Of a stretch of DNA of 64,000 nucleotides, positions 46,400-61,300 are shown in pieces. Position 1 is the first letter of the stretch. Every line of letters begins with the position of its first letter. Made by a program: the position numbers and the translations under genes. Source of the DNA: Todiramphus chloris collaris (Eukaryota > Chordata > Aves > Coraciiformes > Alcedinidae); NCBI GenBank assembly GCA_025345505.1, contig JANVCC010000018.1, positions 38,489,242 to 38,553,241 on the forward strand, given 5' to 3'. The notes beneath the pieces are model-generated. The model was not told the DNA's origin. It saw only the letters and a list, made by a program, of their open reading frames with translations, and made no database searches.

Positions 46400-46675
46400 A
46401 CTTGATGAAGTCTCTCTCAGTAGGATTGTCTTAATGGAGACGCTGTATTTAAACCCAGAAGAGGCTGGATAAACACATAGCTGAAGAAATGTAGATTTTA
46501 AATTTTTTTTTGGACTTTAGGAGAAGCAAGTAGTATCATTGCTTTCAAAAACAGGAAGCTCCATCTAGCTGTAATGTTTGCTGTATTCGATATGGTGATG
46601 AATTTCAGAGAGACATCTCAAATAAGTTGTCTTTTAAGTTGCAGTGTCAAATAAATGACAGTGTCTAGAGCCCTT
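46400..46675 (+). terminator. PM20D2: PM20D2 3' UTR with poly(A) signal
   Basis: AATAAA at 46650-46655 followed by a T/G-rich stretch predicts cleavage near 46670. A second AATAAA at 48742-48747 could give a longer alternative 3' UTR. Confidence 0.6.
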
Positions 46676-48995
46676 GTCAGTGATTATCTGTGTTGCTAAA
46701 GTAATATTCTTTATGGGGAAATAGAGCATTTACGTGGAAATTTTTGTTGTAAAATAAGCACTGTTCACTTGGTGATCATAGACCGAATCTGATCTATTAA
46801 GTATTTCTCTGACCAGTCACTTTTTCTTGGCGCAAGATAGAGGCTTAAAACCTGAGCTGGGTTCACTGGAGAAAAGGGTGTGTGTTTGGAATCATGCCTG
46901 GTTTTGACAATAGTAGCTTCTAACAATGAGAAGAGAACTGTTTGTATGGAAATGGAATCTGTAGAGGTGGGAATGTCCTGGAATGCATTGACCTTCCTCC
47001 TGATAAATTTTGGAGGTGGTGTGGAGAAGTCATTGGTAAAAAATGGGAAAGAACCTAAATGTTTAATGCGTTTAAACTCCTGCAGTAAAATGCATGTTGC
47101 ACCTCTTGAGTTCTACCCTAAGTCAAACCAAGCATCCACACAAGGTGTTGCACTAGCTTATCTGGTCTGAAGGATGTGTATAAATTTAGCTGAAACAGTG
47201 GAAATCTTTTTCACAAAGATGCAAACGTGCTACCACGAAGCACTAAATGAAGGCAACCTTCAACTGGTTGTTTGCAAACCCCAGCAGTCAGCACTGAGAA
47301 GCTTCCGCCAAGGATTGCTTGTGCAGTAACTGGCTTCTCAGACCTGTTTGTTCCTGTGTTGTAAGCAGTGGACCTGTTAAGTCTTGCCAGTTGTCCTTTC
47401 TTTGTGTTTTGTGGTTGTCTGTTTAATCCTTCCTATTTTGCTTCCCAGAGACATGAATGTTGCAAATTTCATATAGGTGCTGTTCACTGTATCCAAAACC
47501 AATTTGCTTATTAAAGGATCGTGTGAATACATAGAGAAGGAACTAATCTTTTGCTCAGATTCAAATTGATGAGTTAATGGACAGACTGGGTGAAAAAGCA
47601 GCTTACTGGTTAACATTTCCCTAAGCCTGGGTATTTTATAGTAAGCTTCTGAAAAGTCAAGCAAACTGTATTCCTCAGGAAGTCAGAATACCCAAAATTA
47701 TTTCAGAAACCTTGTTATTAACAGCGCCAGTTTCTCAATGGTAAACTCAAATTCTAATCCGGACTTATTTTATTAATTTCTATGCTTCTAATTTGGGAAA
47801 AAAATTATCTTGGTTTAACTCTGCACACCCTCTGCATTTCTGTACACTTCAGCACAGACCTCCAGCTGCTATTTAAGGGTTCCATTGAAACTTTCCCTTA
47901 GAAGGAAAAAAGTGTGACTGGCCTGGCTTCTGTTTGGATGTCATGTAGACAGTATAATTGTGACAGCTTTTGGACTTTCTGATACTTCAGCTTCTATGCT
48001 TGTAGTAATAGGATACTGACTATCTCTTAATACATTAAATGCTCAGTGTCTGTGGTAAAAAAAGCAGTAACTGTAGTAGCAACTCTTGGTGAGACCTAGA
48101 GGCACAATTAAGGGGGTCTGTTTTGTATTACAGGCCAGTTATTTGAAGAGTTGAGCATGACCATAAGTATTCCAGGCTACAGGATGGCCATGAGTCACAC
48201 CAGTACCCTTACTTTCATTAGCAGACTGTTTTGACAGATGAATGCATGAAGCAGATGAGGGTTGGACTCTGAGCTGTAGTAAGTTGGATACTAAACCCAA
48301 TCGAAATTTGGTCCAAGGTTTATCAAAGGAACATTCTCCTTAACTTTTAATTTAAACCCTGCCTTGCCAGTTGTCAGACACAAGTACAATTCATTAAGTT
48401 CTATTGGGTTAACAAGCTTTTTAAACAAGTTTAAGAATTTCCTTAGCACACGAGGCTTTTTATTTCCTCCAGCATGAACTGCTTAACTTGTTGCTTTGCT
48501 GTTTTTAAGGTGGAGTGTTGGGGTCTCAGTGATAGCAATATTGATGCTGCACTGTTTTGTGTCCTACAAGCTGAAGTGCATTACAGCCTTCACAGTTCTT
48601 TGTGTACGCTGACTGCTGACTACTTCATGTCCAAGATCACTTAATTAAACATTTCTGCACTAAACCCATGTCTTGATTGTGTTGTAATCATTGCTGGAAT
48701 TAAAATGAAACTGAAGTACTGATTGAAGACGAGTTGATATCAATAAAGCAATTGTGACTGAATTTTCTTGTCCTTTGAGTAATACTGTGATGCTGCATGA
48801 CTTAATAGCAGGTGATTTTGAAATTTTGGTTTTTTCCATAGTTCTGTATGGTTGTATAAGAGCAAGGGTGTTTTGAGGCTTTCATTCTGGTGAGCAGGGT
48901 TTTTTGTGAGGGTTAGTGCTTTTCAAATGCATGGTAATTTAATGGTAGTCTTTATATAATCTTAGGACTATTTTAACTATTACAACATATTTGAA

Positions 48996-49215
48996 TTCAT
49001 AGAATAACAGGAATGGTGCTTGGGAGGACTCTGTAGGATCCCTTAGGGTAAACCTGGTCCAGCCTCCAGCAGGAAATTGAATTATCACCAGCACTAGGTC
49101 AGATGAGCTTGGCTTCATTTGCTGAATCCTGGAAGCCTCCAAGGATAAAGACTCTTCAGCTCCCTCAGAAAAGTTAATTCTGTCTTGTGTTTCAGAACAT
49201 TCAGTGTTAAGGTCC
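48996..49215 (-). mobile_element. Old CR1 LINE 3' tail (minus)
   Basis: TTCATAGAATAACAGGAATGG, GGTCCAGCCTCCAGCAGG, CTAGGTCAGATGAGCTTGGC and CTGGAAGCCTCCAAGGATAA match antisense CR1 3' sequence in order, with substantial divergence. Confidence 0.65.
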
Positions 49216-52200
49216 AGAACTAAAGTAGTTTGGGATTTAACATTAGGATTTCACTATCTCAGTGATGCTATATATAAGAAAAAAATGTTTCTTGTGGGAA
49301 TAGAACCAATTTTCAGTAATGTGTTCTCAGAAATCACATACATATTGAGAATATCTAGCATGTTTTTTAAGTTACCCTAACTGCAGTCTTCCCCAAGCTG
49401 TTTGTAATTTAAGAATATTGGAATATTTGTCAAGAATAGTACTCCTAGCAATGACTCAAAGCTTGTAGGTAATAAAATGTAATGGCTGAAATGACTGAAA
49501 AGCTGATAGCAAATCACAGCTGTTTAAGGATGAGGTGATAATTTCCAGACTTTGAAGAATTTCAAGTCTCTGCCAGCCTACCAAGCCACACTGTTTCCTT
49601 ATTTAATATCTGTGCTAGAACTCAAGTAACAGATATAGCTAAAACAAACGAAAGGTGATGGATATCTTTTTATTAAAAAGTTGGAAGCGGAGAACATAGT
49701 CTGTTGAGTTAAACTACCTGGTGTGTAGAAGGGTCCAGCAGCCTTTCTTCAAACAGTAAATGGGAAGCAGCTTTATATTCCTGTGAACCATATTTCTGTA
49801 CCTGAACATATGCAGTCACTGAGAGCAAGGTGTCTTCCTCTGAAGAGTCATTAGATATTGAAGTAGGTCTTTGTCTAGGATTCACTGAGTGATCTTCTCA
49901 TAACTTGCTAAAAGCATTCTTTAAAACAGATTTTTAGAGCAAAGTGCTTAGGATTAAATATTTAAAAGAGGAAAACGTCAACCTATGTGATTTCCTTTTT
50001 TCCCCCTAGGGTTTACTGTTTCCCAGTCCTGAAAGTAGCAGCCCTCCACAGAGCCTTTGTCTGCCAGCCTCTCTAGTTGCCTGCTGCTGCACCCACATTT
50101 TGCCGGCTTTGTTAGGGAGCAAAAGTGCATCCCTCTGAAGACCTGCTAACACCCAAACACTCTACTAAACCAAAGTTGGGTAAGATTGTTGGTGGTTTAG
50201 GCATTAATGGAAGCCAAAAGTACCTAACAAGGATTTTTCCTCAGCCACAACTGCATCTGAATATCCTTATTTAAAAACACACAGGCCAAATACCTCAGTG
50301 CTAGGAAAGAACGAAGTCCACATGGCTGAGGGGTAGCCTTAACAGCCATCTATGCAGTGCTATCATTTATGATTGCTCTAGGGTCCCTATACAAAGTTTT
50401 GTTTTCAGCTGTTTAATCTCAAAGGTAACTGGCAAATATAACAGCTCTTCTGAGCTTCTCAGGACCTTATAGGATAAAAGCACACAAGCATACAACACGT
50501 TCATCAGAGTTACACTGTCAGAGTCTTGCTTTGTAGTAACTGTTTGGGAAGTACCTAAAATTCATTGAGAGCTGTAATTTTCTTCAGTTGTACTGTTTAT
50601 GTACACATTTGGTTCTTAAGAGACTGGAACATGCTTCACATCCTACAACATTGTGCCTTCACAGATTTGTTTCAGCACCTGAACAACCCTTGTGTGTTGT
50701 ACTGACACCGAGCTACTTGTGTCCCATGGTGGAACACGCAAATACAGGTGGTCTCACAGTAGCTTTTCATTTCTCTTTGCTGCTTCAGTGCTCCATCGAC
50801 TACCACATTGCCATGTGAGCAAGTGCAGGAGAGGGGAGTCCCAGGGGTTTCTACTTGCTCATTGGGGCTTCCAGAGCGCTTGGATCTGTTGTACTGAGAC
50901 AATCGCTTCCTTGAGCATGCAGCACGTAGGAAGCCATGGCTATCGTGAGGATTGTAAGAGACCATTACACACCTTGCTGTTTTATCTGTTGCTGACTGAA
51001 ATTTGTCTCCTTGCTGCTTCACCCTATCAGTAATTAGCAGCATCTTTAAAGACTATTAAAGGCTTCAGTCTCTGTTGCGTTAAGGCTGAGAGTGTGATGA
51101 CTGCCAGAGCCTCAAGGGCTGGCACTGAGCGGTTTTGCAAAGTGAAAACATATGTCTGAGAATTCTGTCAGACACACTGACAGTGTAAAAGTTAAACCAG
51201 ATAGGTTTGGTTTGTTAAAGCAACAGATACAACAGTTCTGGAATTACTGTTCGTAAATGCACTAACTGCAAAAAGGATGATTGAGCTTGATCATTTCTGA
51301 TGTAGTCAGAGGCCCAAGACTTTGTAATAACAGTAATCTATGATAGTAATGTTAGGAAAAGGTATAGCCTACGTTGAACATGTAATTCTTACTTAGAAGG
51401 CATCCCTGTCTCAGGTGGAGGAAGAGGAGTACAGACTATCAACTGTCTCTTCTGAACTTTGTCATCTTCTCCCATCCCACTGGGCCAGCCAGAGAGAATT
51501 CCCCTTGTGATCTTTTATATTCTGATCCTGTCTGTCCCTGCCTTCTAAGGTGATGTTTAGCATGATTTGGGTGGAGAGTTAACATAGTCATGTATGTTTA
51601 GCATGTACTCTGTTAGGCTTATTACCATACTTAAGGGTGTATGCTTTAATATTAATTTTGCTGTCACTTAGGCAAAGGTCTTTGCTTGGACACTATAGCC
51701 ATGAAAATTTATGTAAGAGTTGTTCGCTTTTATCAGTTCAGCCAAAACAGGACTGTCTTATCTTCACACGACTCCTTCCTTCATCTCTTTGGCTGCCAGC
51801 TCAGCAGGTCTCCAGCCCTGGAGATAGCACAAGAATCTCATGGTTGCAAACATCTTAACCTTTCTCCCAAAGTGCACTAAATTAGTCTGTATTCGTGTCT
51901 CAGGACAAGCTAGGCTGTTATTCCACAGTCTCCAAGGCTATTAATCTACACATGCTCACAGGCAGAACTTGAGTCTATCCATAATCCACACAGACCTGAC
52001 AATGTACTTCAGCTTCTAAGACCAGCATCACCCCAGGCTGGGCTTTGGGTTAACCTCCAAGAAATTGGTCTGAATTGTATTGCAAAGTATCACCCCAAGC
52101 AAGATGAACAAGGACTGTAACACACACAGTCTGGGATGGAAAGCTTAATGTCATCTTCCTGGTGATTTTGAGTTTGCATGCAAGCTTTTTGTCAGAGCCC

Positions 52201-54667
52201 TGCCTGTGAAATCCCAGGGTTTAAGAACATTTTGGTATTTTCCCAGATCAGGTCCTGAGCAAAAAGGTCTTACTTGTATAAACTCAGGGAGATCATTCTT
52301 CTCAAGGCAGAAAACACTCAATGCTGTCCAAATGTGAAGTTTTATTGTGATTCTGAACGTTTCTAGAAGTAAACAAAACCAAACAAATCACTCTGATTTA
52401 TTCTGGAAATGGAAAGGAGCAGAGTGTTAATGATTGCATACAAAAGCCATACACTGAAAGGTTAAAAGCCAAAAAAACCTGTATGTAAATGTGTTTAATT
52501 AGTACAGTCGCTGATAACAAACACTGCCTGTATATGACATATCCTGTACTTATAGAATACATCTATATACACATTTATATAAGACTGAAAAGGCACTAGG
52601 GTTTCTCAAATAAAACACAAGTAAATTAACAATGTAAATCCAAACATGGAGGCTGGGGAATCTGTTTAGGAAGATGTGCTGGAAGGGAAACTGAAAACCA
52701 CGTGGGAAGTTAGAAACCAGTCTCCCCTGAAAGCTGGGGAAATCAACGGTCTAGCTCCCATTTGTATCTTCAAAATCTCCCTTAATATGCTGGTCAGGTG
52801 CCAGATAATATATGTAGTGTGAGATTAATGGGTCTATAAAGGAATGTACAGTACTGCAACAAACTACACCGCATTAAGCTTCTTATGAAGCTAGAGAGCT
52901 TGCTATAAAACCTGGCACTCCCATTCGTGCTGTTCTTCAGCTGTAGTAATAAATGGGTTCTTACGATACTGAGAAGCTAAATACATTCCTGTGCAAGTGG
53001 TGCCCAAGAAATCTCGGAGCAATAATGTTATATGAAGGAAACTTGATAAAAAACTAAGATAGTATGTGTATGTGAAAATAATTAAAAAAAAAGAAAAAGA
53101 AGAAACAACTATGTAGAAATGAGTAGTAAAAGTATCTTATGGGTGGGGTTTTCTTTTAATGGTTTTTAGCTTTTGTGACTTCATTGCCTTACTTGTGGAG
53201 AGGCTGCACGTGCAAGATGTAGTGTAGAGTGTAGGTAGTTTAGCATATCATGATTTTAGCAGCTGTAAGAAATGCTGAGTATGTTCACATGGCTTTTATT
53301 TACATAGGAAATTAAACCAGCAACCAGCAGTGTTCAAACAACTGCAATGTCCATGTCACGAGTCTAATGGTAGAGTGGCAGGTCAGTCAGTCCAGGGCAG
53401 ATTTCATGTAAGAAGATTCATTTTCCTTCTGGAGACACAAATGCTTTGGTCTGATTCTCATAGCAACTACACCTGTAAAAGACAACAGCATCTGCTGTGC
53501 AGGGAACAAAGAATCCTGCAATTGTGTGCAAAAAAACATGCATGAGTTTAAAGTCCTGATAATCCAAACCCTGGGTTGGCTTTGTGGGTGTAGGTGTGTA
53601 ACACTTGTCAGCAGACCAGCTGAATGACTGCACTTTCTGAGACACCTTTGATGCTCCTGTTGTTGTAAAAGCTCCTGATTCCATTCAATCGATTCTTGTT
53701 TTCCTCAAATATTTTATTACTTCTGCAGGGCAGATTTTGCCTTTTCCATATGGAGTCTTTATGCTGACTGGCTGCTGTGCAGAAGCTGTGATGAAGAGTT
53801 GGGACTTAAGTCATTGTCGAGTGCTCCAACTGTGTCTCCTCTGTGCCCTGGAGGGTGCTGAGCCTGCTCGAGGGCATGGTGGGCTGCAGGGTGCTGTGGT
53901 GATGGATGCAGCCTGAAAACAGTCAGTTAGTTGTACCTGGGTCTGTAATGGAGCTGCTGTCTCGTGGTGGAAGCTCCTTTTTTACTTCATTCCAAAGTTT
54001 TTGGCATGGTTATCTTTAGTAACTTACATCTAAAGTCCTTACCACTGCTTTGTCAGCTCTCGAGCACCTTTCTGTTATGCTTTTATTAAAATCAAATGAA
54101 CTAGACTTTTCCTGGAAGCGAGTACAATGACTGGTGGCTTTACAGGCTGCAACAGGTTCTCAGGCTGTACAGACCAGTAACGCCCAGGCTATCTCAGAGA
54201 AAAGATGCTTCTCCTGGAGTAGTTTTATCCTTTTTGTAGACTCTTGAGTGCCTTCCCTGGACCATTTTGTAGAGAAACCTGTTTCCTCTCCCAGGAAACT
54301 CAAGAACAAAGCTCCTACTGACCCAAATAAGCAGATCCAAGGGGATCTCCTCCGATTCCCAGAGGATTTGGTTAGCATTGCACAAGTCTGGCTTTTGTTT
54401 ATTCCTTAGTAAATGGATATTGCAAGTCGTATTTTAAAAAGATAGTCAAGACAGCTTGGAAAGATTTCTTTGTTTTAAATTCGATCAAGACAAAGCACAA
54501 TTCTGAAACTGTTCCTGCATGGAGCTGTCAGTGCAGTACTGCTAGGACAGCGTGCATTAAGCAGTGAAAGCCAGCTGTCAATTACCTTGCCAAAGAGCTG
54601 CTGGATAGTTTGTGTTTGGAATGACCCATTTTTGACCTCATCCTGCAAACACGCAAGTATTTGCATA

Positions 54668-54673
54668 TTTATT
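54668..54673 (-). terminator. GABRR1: Candidate GABRR1 poly(A) signal
   Basis: AATAAA on the minus strand about 435 bases past the stop codon. Other minus-strand AATAAA hexamers farther on (for example 52346-52341) are alternatives, so the 3' UTR length is open. Confidence 0.35.
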
Positions 54674-55106
54674 GGTATTGAACGTGCTAAGTCTGCTGAG
54701 TTGCAAGATGTACGCGTGCACTCCGGTACTTAAGAGAATTAGGATTTCAGGGGCACAAACTGGAGGATGCACCACATATAAGCAACTGGCAATTATAGTC
54801 ACTTGTTAAAATAGTTTACAGTGGCCTGTGAGGCACAAGAAGGAACATAGCACAGCTTTAAATAAGTATAAAATTTAAGATTTTTTTTTTTTTTGTATCC
54901 TGTATTTTGCTGAAATGTGAAACTTACACAATTATTTATGCCACAGATGAGTTGCATCTAATAAAAAAAATAAATAAATCCTGAAGCAAAAAAATAACCT
55001 ATCTTCCTTCCAATTAAAACAATTCCCCATTTTCTTTCTGTTAGCCTATGAGACTGTACTTTCGTTTAATGTCACAGTGCTCTGTGACTACAGAAGTTAG
55101 GTATAT

Positions 55107-55394
55107 TTATGAAAAAATGGACCAGTATATCAAATTAAATAGAATGTATGCACCAGGGAATATTATCCTGGAGTACTTGTCGATGGCGTGGGTGTCGATG
55201 CGCATGCTGACGTATCTCTGGTTTTTCCTCCTGCCCGAGCCCCTCTCAGAGCCCAGTGCCAGCTGCACCATCATCCGGTCCTGTTTGTCCCCGTTCTCGG
55301 ACATGTAGTGCCCCAGTTCGTTCACATCCCCGTCGTTGTAGCTGCCGTCCACCATCATGGCCCGAGGCTGAGGTAGGCTGCACGCACAGGGAAG
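55107..55394 (-). CDS. GABRR1: GABRR1 last coding exon (M3-M4 loop end and M4)
   Basis: Acceptor TGTCCACAG|CTTCCC; 95 codons plus stop at 55109-55107; encodes [20 protein letters not shown] to WSIFS. The variable cytoplasmic loop sequence distinguishes rho1 from rho2. Confidence 0.95.
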   Translation of the reverse strand, partial: LPCACSLPQPRAMMVDGSYNDGDVNELGHYMSENGDKQDRMMVQLALGSERGSGRRKNQRYVSMRIDTHAIDKYSRIIFPGAYILFNLIYWSIFS

Positions 55395-58300
55395 CTGTGG
55401 ACACAAGGAAGCGGAGGAGGGTTTTGAGTGGTGTCCAGACGTACACAGGCATCCCTTTTCTCCTTACGAAAGGAGAGGAGGGGATGAGCCTGGGGAATTC
55501 AGGCTGCTGGGACACAAAAGGGACAATGAGAGGATAGAGCTGGGCAGCAGCTTTTTCCTTCTCCGTTTTCAGGTCTGCAGGGGACAGAACAGTCAGGGAG
55601 GGAGTGGAGCTGTCCGTGGAAAAGCTCCTGTGGCTTAAGCACAGCTATCAGGCTGTAAATAAAGGTTGGACCTGTACCTTGAAGCTGAGAAAATCAGAGT
55701 GGAGAGCAGAGGGAAACCATGAGGAGGAATGCATGAGGCTGACTCCATTTGAAGATAAGAGCTTAGGCTGAAATTTTGGGTGGGTATAATTTGATGTAAG
55801 AAAGGCAGAAGGGGGAACTTTGGCCCACTGTGTAAGATTAGACTGTGCCTGGAGAAAGGTGGGAGATACCTGCCATGTTATCTGAAACCCGAAATGCAGT
55901 ACCCATCTGGTGCTGCTCACAGGCTTGGATCTTCAGTATTAAAAAATACCCACTTTTATATATTTTAGGATTTTACTTTTAAAATCCTAAAGCCTATCCC
56001 ATTTACACGGGCAGTGGAGGACTATATGCAGAGGTAGTTAGCATCTCCGGACACTGAAAGAAGAGCAGTGAGCTTGGGTGTGGGTTGTCCGTAGCAAATC
56101 CTTATAACCCAGAATGCCTCCCTGGCAGTGCCTTTTTGCACACACTGCATTCTCCCCGAGCAGCTGGGAGCAGCACACCATAGTTGCAAAATTTTGAATG
56201 TTTCCAGACATTTGGCATACCTTTTCCCAGGGGCATCGGAGATAGGAAACCTCACCTTGTCCCGCAGTTTCCTCTCCTTCCTCTCTTGCACCGTAGTCAG
56301 GTAATTCACTGCCGCGTATTCCAGTACCGAGAGGAAGACAAACACAAAACTGACCCACAGGTAAATGTCCACTGCTTTGATGTAGGAAACACGAGGCATG
56401 GAGGCGTTCACCCCAGTGATGATTGTGGACATGGTCAGCACGGTGGTTATCCCTGGGAATACACCAGCAGAGTGGCTGTAACACGCTTTCAAACCAAGCT
56501 CTTCATCACAAATACAGTCGTCTTTACAATTTCCTGACATCTGAATTTAACTTGCTTTTCACATTTGAGTGATGGGTACCCCTGCCTGGGGAGGGTCCAG
56601 GCAGACATGATTTCTAACTGGGGTTTTCTCATCTCTTACATGAAAATGACTCTAGTTCTGGTCTGATGGTGTTGCCAGCCTAGTTCCTTCCACAGCACCA
56701 GCCTCTCAACTCATGGCCAGGCAGCTGTGCCTTGACCCCATGCTGGCTGCACCCCATCTCCAGGCTCAGGACAGTGCCTGGAGGTACTGTATTTGTACAG
56801 TTGGCCTCAATTATCCTTATGGGACCCTTCCAACTCAAGATATTCTATGTCTCTATGATTCTGAGTGTCTTAGCTTCTAGCTTCTCCACAGCATGGGCAC
56901 AAGCAAAGACCGTCTGCTGATGTTTCCACCAGTTTCCCCAGGCCTGTGTTTTTGATCTGCTTCTGGGAAGTCCTGCTTCATGGGAAGTCATGAAAGTCAT
57001 ACCTGCTCTGTGCCTTCTGTGGAGCAAGAGCAGAAATTAATGGTGCCCCAGAGGGTGATGCTGCCCCACATTACACCATGGACAAGCACAGGGAGCACAT
57101 CAGCAAGGGCAGGAGCTCCTCCTGTTCAGTGTTATCTTGGCTCTGAGGGAGACTCTTTGTGTCTCTCTTATTTCAGAGGCTAATTACGTCACATTAATGA
57201 TCCCTCTGAAAGTTAAAATTCTGCATATAAACACAAAGGACTGAATTCACAGGAATATCTAGGTGCTAAAAAAATACTGCTAAAGGCAGTGCCTACATCT
57301 TCCAAAAAGCTACGGCACAAACCTGTATGCTCCTTTTAATGATGTCTCAAGGTAATGGATGCTGTTTCTAAGTGTTGCCTTGGATAACTGCCCCATTGCC
57401 ATCTCTGTTAAGCCTCTGTATATCCTCTCCACTGAGGAATATGATTTTAACGATAAATAAAATCCTGAGATGTGTTGCCTGGAATAAGCAGAAGCAAGCT
57501 TGGGCTCAAAGCGTGCAAAAACACAAACAGCACTTTGCTAAGGGCAAACCATCCACTTTAGAAGATTTATGTCCATACCATAGCTCCGCTCCCACGGTGC
57601 CTTCTCTGACATGTGACTTCATCTGATTGAAAGATGCTGCAAAAAGGGAAGCCGAATCCCTCACATAGCACCATAAACTCATTTAACGAGCTGAACAGCG
57701 CAGCTCAGCTGCCTGTGTTAACTCCATCCTCCCTCCTCTAGGAAAAGGCAATAAACTGAAATTTTGTCAGGGCTGCTAATACTGCTTTTCACCTTTTCAC
57801 TCACTGAAGTCTCTGTAGGATACTGACACTTTGGCTCTATACGTGCCCTGTCTCTTTTAACAGCAATAAAGGCAGAGCAGGGAGTTGGTCAAGGCTGCTG
57901 TTGCAGCAATTGCCTCTTAAGTCTACTGACTACAAGATTGTTTTTACCTAAGGGGACTCTGGCAGGAACTGCTCTGCGATCGATCCAGAAAGACACCCAG
58001 GACAACATGACCATGAGGGTGGCAGGGAAGTAGGTCTGGAGCAAGAAGAAGAAGATGTGTCGGCGTAATGTGAAGTTTATGTAGAGACGATTGTACCACC
58101 CTGTACAGCAGAAAGAAGGAAAAAGAAAAGTCACAACAACCTCAAGCTACTTTTGGATAAGATGATGTTGCATCAGAGGAATAGTGCCTCATTTGCTTTT
58201 AGAAAAGCACAGTCAATGACCACAGATCACTACAATTTACAGACAAGACTCCTTACTGAACCAGCTATCAAAATCAAAGCCATCAAATCCCTCAGGACTG

Positions 58301-61300
58301 TATCTTCTAGAGAAGATAACACAACCTACACACTGGGAGAGTTTAATTCATATTAAGGCTTGGTGTGATCTTGAAGAGGGGTTGTGTTTCCAAACTACAT
58401 AACCATCAAGAGGTACAGCAGCCTTGACATAGAAGAGAGGCAGGTCTGATGTGCCATAGGGAGATCTCCCAAGTTAGAATTCTCCATAGTCAAGGTTGAG
58501 AGGGACAGTTTTCACCCGTTCTTCCCCTATCCCACTCTCTGGCAGGCACTGTGGTACCCACCTGTGCTGCTGTAAAAGGCGAGCTTGGTGGTGGTGTGAA
58601 ATTCCTGGATCAGGAACTGGGACAGCGATATCCTCTCATCTGTTTTTAGGGAATCATTCCCATTCTTCCAGTAGAGCATGAGGTCATCTTCAGTGTAGGC
58701 ATCTAGGGGAGCAAGGCAAACAGTCAATGCAGTGCACTGAGTCAGCTGCTATCACACCCACAGCCCAGCATGTGCCCGTACCAGCTTCCAGGCTACCTGT
58801 GAGGTCCCAGCTGAAAAGGCCAAATGCTACCACCTAGCTGAGAGCCCCGTCAATAGTGGGTATGGTTGTGGCAAGGAGTGGACTAGCTCATTGTCACATC
58901 CTCATGCCAGACGCATGGTGCATTTTGTATACCCTTCTGTTTCTCTGATCGTCATTTTGCACGTATAATATATGTGTCAGGTTACCACACCAGAACCTGA
59001 AAACCTGTTCCTTATAAATGTCCTAAAATCGGAAGTAAACAAAAGGAGACTTAGAGGAAAGAGTCTGATTGGGGTAACTGTAGGAAACATCTATCAATGG
59101 TCTGAAGCATGAAGGAGGAAAAACCCTTGATGCACACATAAACATTACAGGTCTTGTTTTTTTAATACATATGGAAATATAGTAATATTAATCCTTCCAA
59201 ATGAGTTTAGTAGCAGCTCTTCCCAGACAGGGAGATAAAAATTACATATAAATGTATTAAAACATAATTAAGATTAGATCTCCTTATTGCAAGCTTAATA
59301 ATAAGAAAAAACTCCTAAAAAGCTCAAAGTTTATAAAGTTGCTGTAGGAAAGCTAGCCAATTATCACGTGTGTCATACTTGGGACAAAGGAGCTACATGT
59401 GGGTATAAGCTAGATTTTGCTCAAATCAGTGTCAGAAACATGAGAGGAAGGTGATTAATGTCATGGTTTCTACACCATGGATGAGCAGATGGTGCACATG
59501 AAGGGCATAGGGCCGTCTATTTATGTGTTTGAGGGCACCTGGGCAAGCGGGTGCTGCTGCAGACTGCTGACCTGCAAGCAAGTGGCCCAGGCCCTCTGGG
59601 GATGGAGTGTCAGGGGGCAGCCTTCCTGGCTTCTGGGGACACTGACAAGCCAGTGCACACAGCTGCTGCTTAAAAACACTGTGTTGTTGCAAACACCATC
59701 TGATTCCAGTGGAGAAGATATGGGCAGGGAGATTTTTCTTAGTGTTGAAGTCTGCTGACTTTAGTTAGAGCTCCCATGAATGTAGCAGCAGTTTAATTAT
59801 CAGTATAATGACTGATATAATTCAGAAGAGTTTGGGTGCCCATGGGGTGCAGCCTTTGGCTCCCCTACATCTCTGCTTTACTTACAGCTTTCAATCTCCA
59901 GGGAACATGTCTGTGTATCCAGGGGAAAGCGACTAAAATCCATGTTGCACATTGCTGTCACTGTAACTCTAGGAATAATAAAAACAACTCCATTAAAAAC
60001 TTGTCTTATGTGACTGGAAAATAGTAAAGCAGGAAGTTTGGGTTTTTATCTGACCCAGTAACAGTCCTCTGAAAATGAACACCTTCCATTCAGCCTAAGT
60101 CATTACAGTTTAGTTAAAGCCATTTCTTCTTCTCAGCAAACTACTGTTAGAAAAGATGACTAGAAAGTTAGGACATTACAAATTGCTACGACATGACAAA
60201 AATATTGGAGAAGAAAAGGAAAAGGGAAAGGGCAGAGAGGGCACCTCTTCCTCTTCGACTATCAGCAAACATCTCTCCACGGAGATCTGTGCTTTCAACG
60301 GATGCTTTGTACTATAAAATAATGTACATTTATCAAAGCCACCCGAGTGCCATGAGGGATGTGGGTAGTCTTCTCTGCACACTGTGAATTTCCAGCTGCT
60401 CACGGAGAAGCCGGTGATGACACAGGGGTATCAGCCACCAGATGGCACAGGCAGTGCCTTGAGTTAGGGCTGGAGCTGATAATGCAACAAGAGACCCCTG
60501 AAATGCTCTGCCCCATCAATCAAGAGCTCTGGTCTGGCTATAGCCTGATTATCTCACTTCTAATAGCATAATTTTGCATTTCCACTGGAAGAATCCATAA
60601 ATCTTGACTCAACTGGCTTGAACTCCGGGGAAGTAAATGAAAATAAAAGTATAAATCATTATGGGGAAAGAATTAATGAATTATAGCAGGGCTAATAGAA
60701 GACAGACATCTATCACAGAATGATAAAAACACAATGCAGTCCCTTATGTTAGTAGTTGTTCTGCACGTGTGGGTTCTCACTAATGTTGCTTTCCTATCTG
60801 GATTAGTCTTTGAGTGAAAGTGCTTGGCTCAGATTTTTTGTCTAGTGAGGTCTACAGTGGTTTCCAAGACAAGACAAAGTCTGGCAAAGAACCTTAAAAA
60901 GGCAGACACCAAAGGAAAATATAACCCACAGGCAAAGGCACTCAGCAAAGGCAGGCAGGCAGGCAGTAATGACCCATCTGCTCTTAAGGGGAGACCAGCA
61001 TTTACACTTCAGCAGCATTCATAAAGCACTCCAAGATGCAGTCACTGCTGCATAAAATAACAAAACTCTTTTGATTTGCCACTCAAGACATTCACCACAA
61101 TTTTATAGAGGACAACTGTTTAAGCATAAGACCGTGCGTGGCAGGATCTGAGTAGCTTGATATTCTTCTACTGCCACCTGGAACAGCTAGGGTCTAGACA
61201 AATAAAAATTCTTGCAGGGTGAATGATTGGCATCATGCAGCTAAATGAAAGAGTATTCAGACATGCATTCTATAGCTGAACACTATGTCGTTTTATTGTC

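Larger units (their letters stand above)
46676..55106. other. Convergent intergenic DNA between PM20D2 and GABRR1, no gene seen
   Basis: 8.4 kb between two convergent genes. It contains one decayed CR1 tail at 49.0 kb. Its right part may include GABRR1 3' UTR: on the minus strand AATAAA signals appear at 54673-54668 and at 52346-52341. No recognisable coding sequence; two overlapping opposite-strand open frames near 50.67-51.04 kb resemble nothing known. Confidence 0.55.

Noticed and set aside
50672-51043. Overlapping opposite-strand open frames of 123 and 113 codons
   Set aside because: No motif, no splice structure, no recognisable family; consistent with chance in stop-poor sequence.
59432-59758. 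Open frames on both strands within a GABRR1 intron
   Set aside because: They lie just downstream of the real 83-base exon, have no receptor similarity and no splice-site support.
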